From positions 1,930,300 through 1,994,299 of the forward strand of contig OU452239.1 in NCBI GenBank assembly GCA_911728455.2: a stretch of 64,000 nucleotides of DNA, in the 5' to 3' direction. This DNA is from Marthasterias glacialis (taxonomy: Eukaryota > Echinodermata > Asteroidea > Forcipulatida > Asteriidae). The position numbers and the translations under genes were made by a program. Below the pieces are notes generated by a model. The model searched no databases. It was not told where the DNA came from and saw nothing but the letters and a program-made list of their open reading frames with translations. Shown piece by piece: positions 53,801 to 59,800 of the stretch. How positions within the stretch are numbered: position 1 is the stretch's first letter; the number at the start of each line of letters is the position of its first letter.

Positions 53801-56800
53801 TTCCCCTCATGTATTTTCAATTGAAGACAAATCCATTAACCTTTAAAACTGAATTCATATCGAGAGAATTAGTTGTTTCAGGCCATATTTCAAGTAACAT
53901 TATTTATGGACTACTGAGCTTAGCCTTAGGATTTAGGCTTAGGCTTAACAAATTTCATTGCGGAACAAGCATAATGAACAAATCTTTTATTCAATTTTGT
54001 ATCATAATGTGATAAGTAAATTTTATTTGCATACTTGTAATACTGTTGTGTTCAGGTTATTTTTCTTTAGATGGAATTACGGAAGAACCCAAAACCTGAT
54101 TATCGCCAGCTAGATAAAGGGGAGGACGTGGTACCTCAAAGTCAAAGTGGGTGGTTTGTGAAAGATGATAAACGGCCTACAGCTAAACTTTGGACATTAT
54201 TGGAGAGAGACTACATGAGAATGAAGAACAGATTTTAGAAAAATAACAAAATGAACATGTTATAGGCTCCCACAAGGCCCATAAGTTCTACTCTGTTTTC
54301 CAATAAGACTAGTGAAAATGAGTTACTTGATCAGTGGTAATTTCAAAATTGATTGTATGCCTGCTGTTTTTATAAAATTTGTTAATTGCATGTTCTCAAA
54401 GTTTTACTCTATAAACGAAGAATATCACTGTTTTCAAGTTCAAGAATTTGTTAAAATGTTTTCATTAGTTCTTTTGAAAAATTCCTGCAGGACAATCAAT
54501 TCACTTGATTGAAAGATGTTTTAATCTTTTTAAATGTTGTTCAATAATGTAACACAAATGAATTACTTCAAAAGGTTAAATTTCTGCTAATATGAAAGCT
54601 ACCTCACAAAATTTGGTAAACAACACATTTTATCATTCAGTGATCAAATGCCTTATTCTTAGCTTTAGTACATGTTTAATTGTTCTTCTTACCTTGTACA
54701 TGTGTTCTGTGCAATACATGTACATTTAGGTTAACAGTTGCACACAGTGCAGAAACCGAACCATGGTAATTTCCATCACCTACATGTACTTGTGACAAAC
54801 TGAGGATCCTGTTTATTGGATAATAGCCAAGTTTAGTAAACTGTTGACCAGTCATAGAGTGGATCAGTAAATCATTTGCATAAGCAGTTCATGGCAGTGG
54901 GAAGGGTTGACCTACATTGATGCTGTACACAATTCTTATGCAGAACATTTAACACATAAAATCCCATTGACATTTTCGTGACAAACAAGGATCCAAGCTC
55001 CACTCCGTTCAACCAATCAGATCCTGGTTTTTTGACCAATCAGGGGTTAGTGGCAGTTTGTCCTGATTGGCTCTTTTAATAGCCAATGGGAGGAAGGTTT
55101 CAACTTGCAGCCAATCAGCATCTTATCCTATGTCATTTCTGTTCTTGGTAAGAAATTTGTTTCACTTTGTCACAGCTATTCAAGGAGATCACATCTGTAT
55201 GTGACCTCAATGGTGTTTAATCACCCACCTCCATCCCCATCTCCTCCTTTCACTTTTGGCATTTTGGGGGCGGGAAATTTATCAAACACAGGATCAATTT
55301 TGATGGTTGTATCATAATGGCCATTTTGTTTAGGTAATTTAACCCAATTTTACTTGTAGGTATTAAATACATGTACTGGTCAGGTAACTATAAGTTTACA
55401 GTAATAGGCTTAGTAATACCACTGGCGCCCTGTGATGTTTACCAGGGGTCATTCCGACCGTAAGTATAAACGGTGGGCCTTTCTGGGTTTATATTGTGTA
55501 AAAAAAATTATTTTTGTGGTTTATCATGACAGGCGTTTTGAATTGATATTGAAAGAATTTCTTCCTTCAATGTTTTGTTGGCATGGTTTGCCAAAATTCT
55601 GTAACACACGTTTGCTCAGCATGTTCATGTAGTTTGACATTTTGTCAAGTTTCTACATGTGTGTTTGAATGGGTCTGGTGTGCCCAATTTTCAAATGGGT
55701 CTGGTGTGCCCAATTTTTGGCTGGGTCGGGTGTGCCCAGGGGGTCTGGTGTGCCCCACTTGAGTTCTTAAAATTATTTGCCAGTTTGCCCTGAATATAAA
55801 ATAAACATTGGTATCTGGTAAAAAAAAATTCTGGCTGAATCACAAATAAATCAAGCTGTGGCATTATGTCACGAAACAGAATAATCTTGTCTCCTGTGTC
55901 CTTTAGTCTAAGAATAAACATTCCTTGTAGAGAAAGATTGAGTTATTTATGCATTATTGCTCTGTGCAATTTTTAACATGTTAATTACATTTCACTTAAG
56001 ATGAATTAAATGAACCGTTTGGTGCTAAACTTATTGTTAACAAAGGAATGAAAACGTTATTGGCTAAAATTATTCCGTTTATTGTTTCTCCCCTCATTTT
56101 ACCCAATCGCTAGAATCTCCCCGTCGGCACAATGGTATCGGCCTTGTTTGTGACAGTGCTGGGTGGGCCGCGCGCGCTGTGTGTGAGAGCATGCATTTTT
56201 ACTTTGTACGTGGAGGATGCAATTTGTGTGGGAAATAAAGTAATACAATTTTGTGCAAGACAAATTCAAATGACCTGTAAAGCATACAGGGCGAAGACAG
56301 TACTGCCAATAGTGCCCCACTAATAAAAGAGTTGAGCTCGTACAGGTATGTCACTTAAATGGAGGTTGTGTTGCATGTGTGACGAGATAGGGGTGGACCG
56401 ACACAAGTCTAATCTTCCCTTTTGGTAGGTTCTTGAACTTTCTTACTGGAAGTAGGTCGGAGAGGTCGGCAGCGTGAGTGGCAGGTCTGTGTGACCAACC
56501 CGGTAGGAGCAGGCTACCGGAGGCGAGCTGGGATTGCGGGCGGCGGCCAATCACGGTGTGGTTGGGCGGTGCCTGGGTGTGCATGCGGTGCGTGCATGGC
56601 GGAGGCTTGCCCGGGCGGGCCGCGATTTTTTCCCGTACCACACGCTGAATAGGGAGCCACAGCGAGGCGTCCCGATTGGTCGGTTGCTAATGTATTATGC
56701 AAGTTAGGTCACAAGAGTTCGTTTTATGTGCTAGGACGCGTACATAAGTCCAGCATAAGTGTTGTACGTGCCATGTCTATAGACCTTATGCATTGACGTC

Positions 56801-59800
56801 ATCACGCCGCCATCTTAGAGGTAAATCGATGATGAAACAATGGAAACGCAGAGATTTGTACGCGCGGCGCACAGGATTGGCCAATGAACAACCTCATTTT
56901 GACCTCTAGGCGAGGGCGCCCTATTTAAATGACGTCATGTGCATAAGGTCTATAACTAATAAAGATCGAACAGGGTCAAGAGGCAAGGAAATGCATGAAG
57001 TGGGACAGTGACTCGCGATTGTAGGTTTCTTTAACAGCAAAACAAACAAAAAAACACAGACATAAAACACTCTATTGATCAAAAGTGACCGAAAGCAAAG
57101 AAAGTCAATGAAACACAGCTTAAAAGAAAATAAATAAAACACAAACAAATCACGGTAAAAGCTAACCCAATACCAAAACACAGTACCCAAGAAAGTTGCA
57201 GATTGAGATCAAAATAGCTTTAAAGACCGAGTCCATAGCAGTAATAACTCGTTCAAACCTAGCCCCGTACATTGTGCCAATACGCTGGACTCCCTCCCCT
57301 TCTTGGCGCAACAACCCTGTCCTTTAAAACCAGACATCAACTTTCGAATCGAGACTTACTTTTTTTGGCAAATTTACCCTCAATGATCGGTCGGTCGTTG
57401 CTGTTAGACATGTCAGACTCACAGGCAGAGTCTGGAGAAGATTTCCGCACGATCCCCCATGCGACAAATCCTAGGCTTTTGCTGGAATTTTATGTCAAAT
57501 CTCGGTGATATCAGCCCATGTCAACGACGGCGGAGGAGCCATGATGGTTGCTGTTCAGCGCGGGTCGTGTTCCTGCACTAGTCTTTATTCCAGCAGTCAT
57601 TGCGACGTTTACCGGATAGTGGTGACGTCAAGGTGTCGGGCAGCGGTAAACGTTCTTGAATGTGGTGACTGATTGCGCGCATTACCATTACGCATTAAGT
57701 AGCCTTTCAGAATAATTGCGACTAAGTGGCGGCTAATAGTTGAGTTCACAGAGAACTTGAATGGCGCAGGGTTGATCAGAGAGATTGACCGAGAGTGTTA
57801 ACCGTAGAGGTTGACGAGTGGCCGTTCGTTATTAGTCGATCCAACTGGTAAGGAAACTTAAATAGAGACACTGGAAAACATTCGGCGTGCTAGCGCGTGC
57901 ATTTAGTCGCTAAATTTGCTCGATTATACTGGACCATTTTGTGTGAAGGATACACTCAGGAAGACAAGGTTTGTTAAATGATTGTGAAAGGTTGACTAAA
58001 GGATAGAGAAGGGAAATATAATTTCCACCAGAGAAGTTTCCCAGGAGGCAAATAAAAGAGAGATAACACTCAGAACTGTGTTTTGTGTCCATGTTCCTGT
58101 TAGTCTGTCCCACTGTAGTTATTTCTGCTCTGCCCCAGAGTTCAGTCAGACAATCGGTAGCCAATCGGGTGGTAGATTTCCACCCAAACGAGCTTGCATC
58201 CCTGGGCCCGAGACTGCTCGAAGTATTTCCCGGGTCTGAGGTACGATTTGGGTTTGGCATCCGGGGAACTTTCGACCCAGAGGTTGAACTTCTCCCCGGA
58301 CTTCCAAACTTGAATGAGACTCGCGGGTAACCCCGCCACACATGGCTCTTGAGACAAAGTCATGTTAACTTGCAATAGAAGATGTGGACACGTGAATGCT
58401 AATTGAATCGGGGGAAAGGAGGAAAAGGACGACAATTTTGGACAAAAGAACTTGCATATAAACTGATTGCAAAAACAATTATCACTTCACCACAATATTA
58501 ACGCAAGAACTGCAGCATATTATATGTTTGTTTGTTTGTTTGTTTGTTTGTTTGTTTGTTTGTTTGTTTGTTTGTTTGTTTGTTTGTTGTTGTTGTTGTT
58601 TTTTTTTTTTTTTGGGGGGGATTAGGAGTTGGGAACGGGGGCGAGTGAAGCATAAGGATTTGGGTGTCAGGTTGGCCGAATAACTTAAAGCTATATAGGA
58701 CTGGTAAAGCCTATAGTGCAGGTTTCTTACTTTGTTTAATTCCATGAAAACATCGAGGGGAAAAATGAACTTTTTTATGCTACGTGCTACCGTGCTACGG
58801 TCCTACGAACGTTCAAACCGAAGGAACACTAATTCGACCTTTAACCCATATCTACATCGTGCTTTTGCTTTTGCCGTGGCCCTTTTGCTGTCGCCGTGGC
58901 GCTTTTGCTTTTGCCGTGGCGCTTTTGCTTTTGCCATGGCCCTTTTGCTTTTGCCGTGGCCCTTTTGCTTTTGCCGTGACAGTTGTGGGCCACCGTAGCA
59001 GAGCGAGTTGTGCGGTTATACCAGGACCGAGCTGTGTGCTCAAGGCCCAGGGGGCTAGTGTATAACTGTTGCTTAGTGTTCTTAATGCGGGTTGCCGTTC
59101 ACACAATATTGATTTAGCAGTAATTATTGTAACTTAAGCATCGTTTGAAACTGCTGATAGGCTACATTGTTTTACCCAACTTCTTGAGTTGAAGGTGATT
59201 GAATAAATAAATTGAGGTCAAGGTCACATACATTTGTGTCCGATCTGCGTGATTATTTTAGGGATTTGTGTGTATTCTGACAGAGAGGTTTACAATTAAT
59301 TATAATCGGCGGTATACTTCCTCCGAAACGAATCTCGTCCCTCAGCCTTTAGTCCGCTTAGTGACTCTAACTTGAGGAAGGAAACAAGGATCAAGTTAAT
59401 AATTATAGACAGGATAACTGTTTATGCCCGCCATAATACTATCATTATTATTTTTTTTATTCTTGTCCCTTTCGTTAAAATAATTGAAGAAATGAACATT
59501 GTCATTAACACTTTCAGTATTGTGTTGCCGTTTGTGCGGACATATCACATTCTGTGGTGGTGGGGCGTGGGGGGGGGGTCGGTTACTGCTCCATGGTACT
59601 CTGTATTTACTGCAATCCCAACTATAGTTGGGCGCCCCAACTGTAACACTCAAGTTTGGACCAGTCCCAACTATAATTGGGGCGATTGTCAAGTTGGGAC
59701 GGAACATACCTCTAACTCTCATTAAAGCTGTCCCGGTCTCCTCTCCTATAATATTCAAGATGCACCAGTATTTAGCTTCATCATCCAATGACACTGATTT

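Larger units (their letters stand above)
50018..59709. other. RTK intron 2 (9.7 kb)
   Basis: Holds a rearranged copy of Ig exon 3 (50397-50776), two TTTG microsatellites, a Ty3/gypsy integrase remnant, two perfect palindromes (52321-52405 and 53320-53356), a small ORF (54071-54238), a CCAAT cluster, a MITE and two minisatellites. About 57260-58500 has no feature I recognise. Confidence 0.7.

Noticed and set aside
56981..57190. Minus-strand ORF with hydrophobic start, also at 62999-63244
   Set aside because: Lies in a dispersed repeat; the two copies differ by indels near the frame and no signal of selection is seen.
58732..59106. Overlapping frames across the 20-bp minisatellite
   Set aside because: Open in several frames only because the minisatellite lacks stop codons; peptides are simple repeats.
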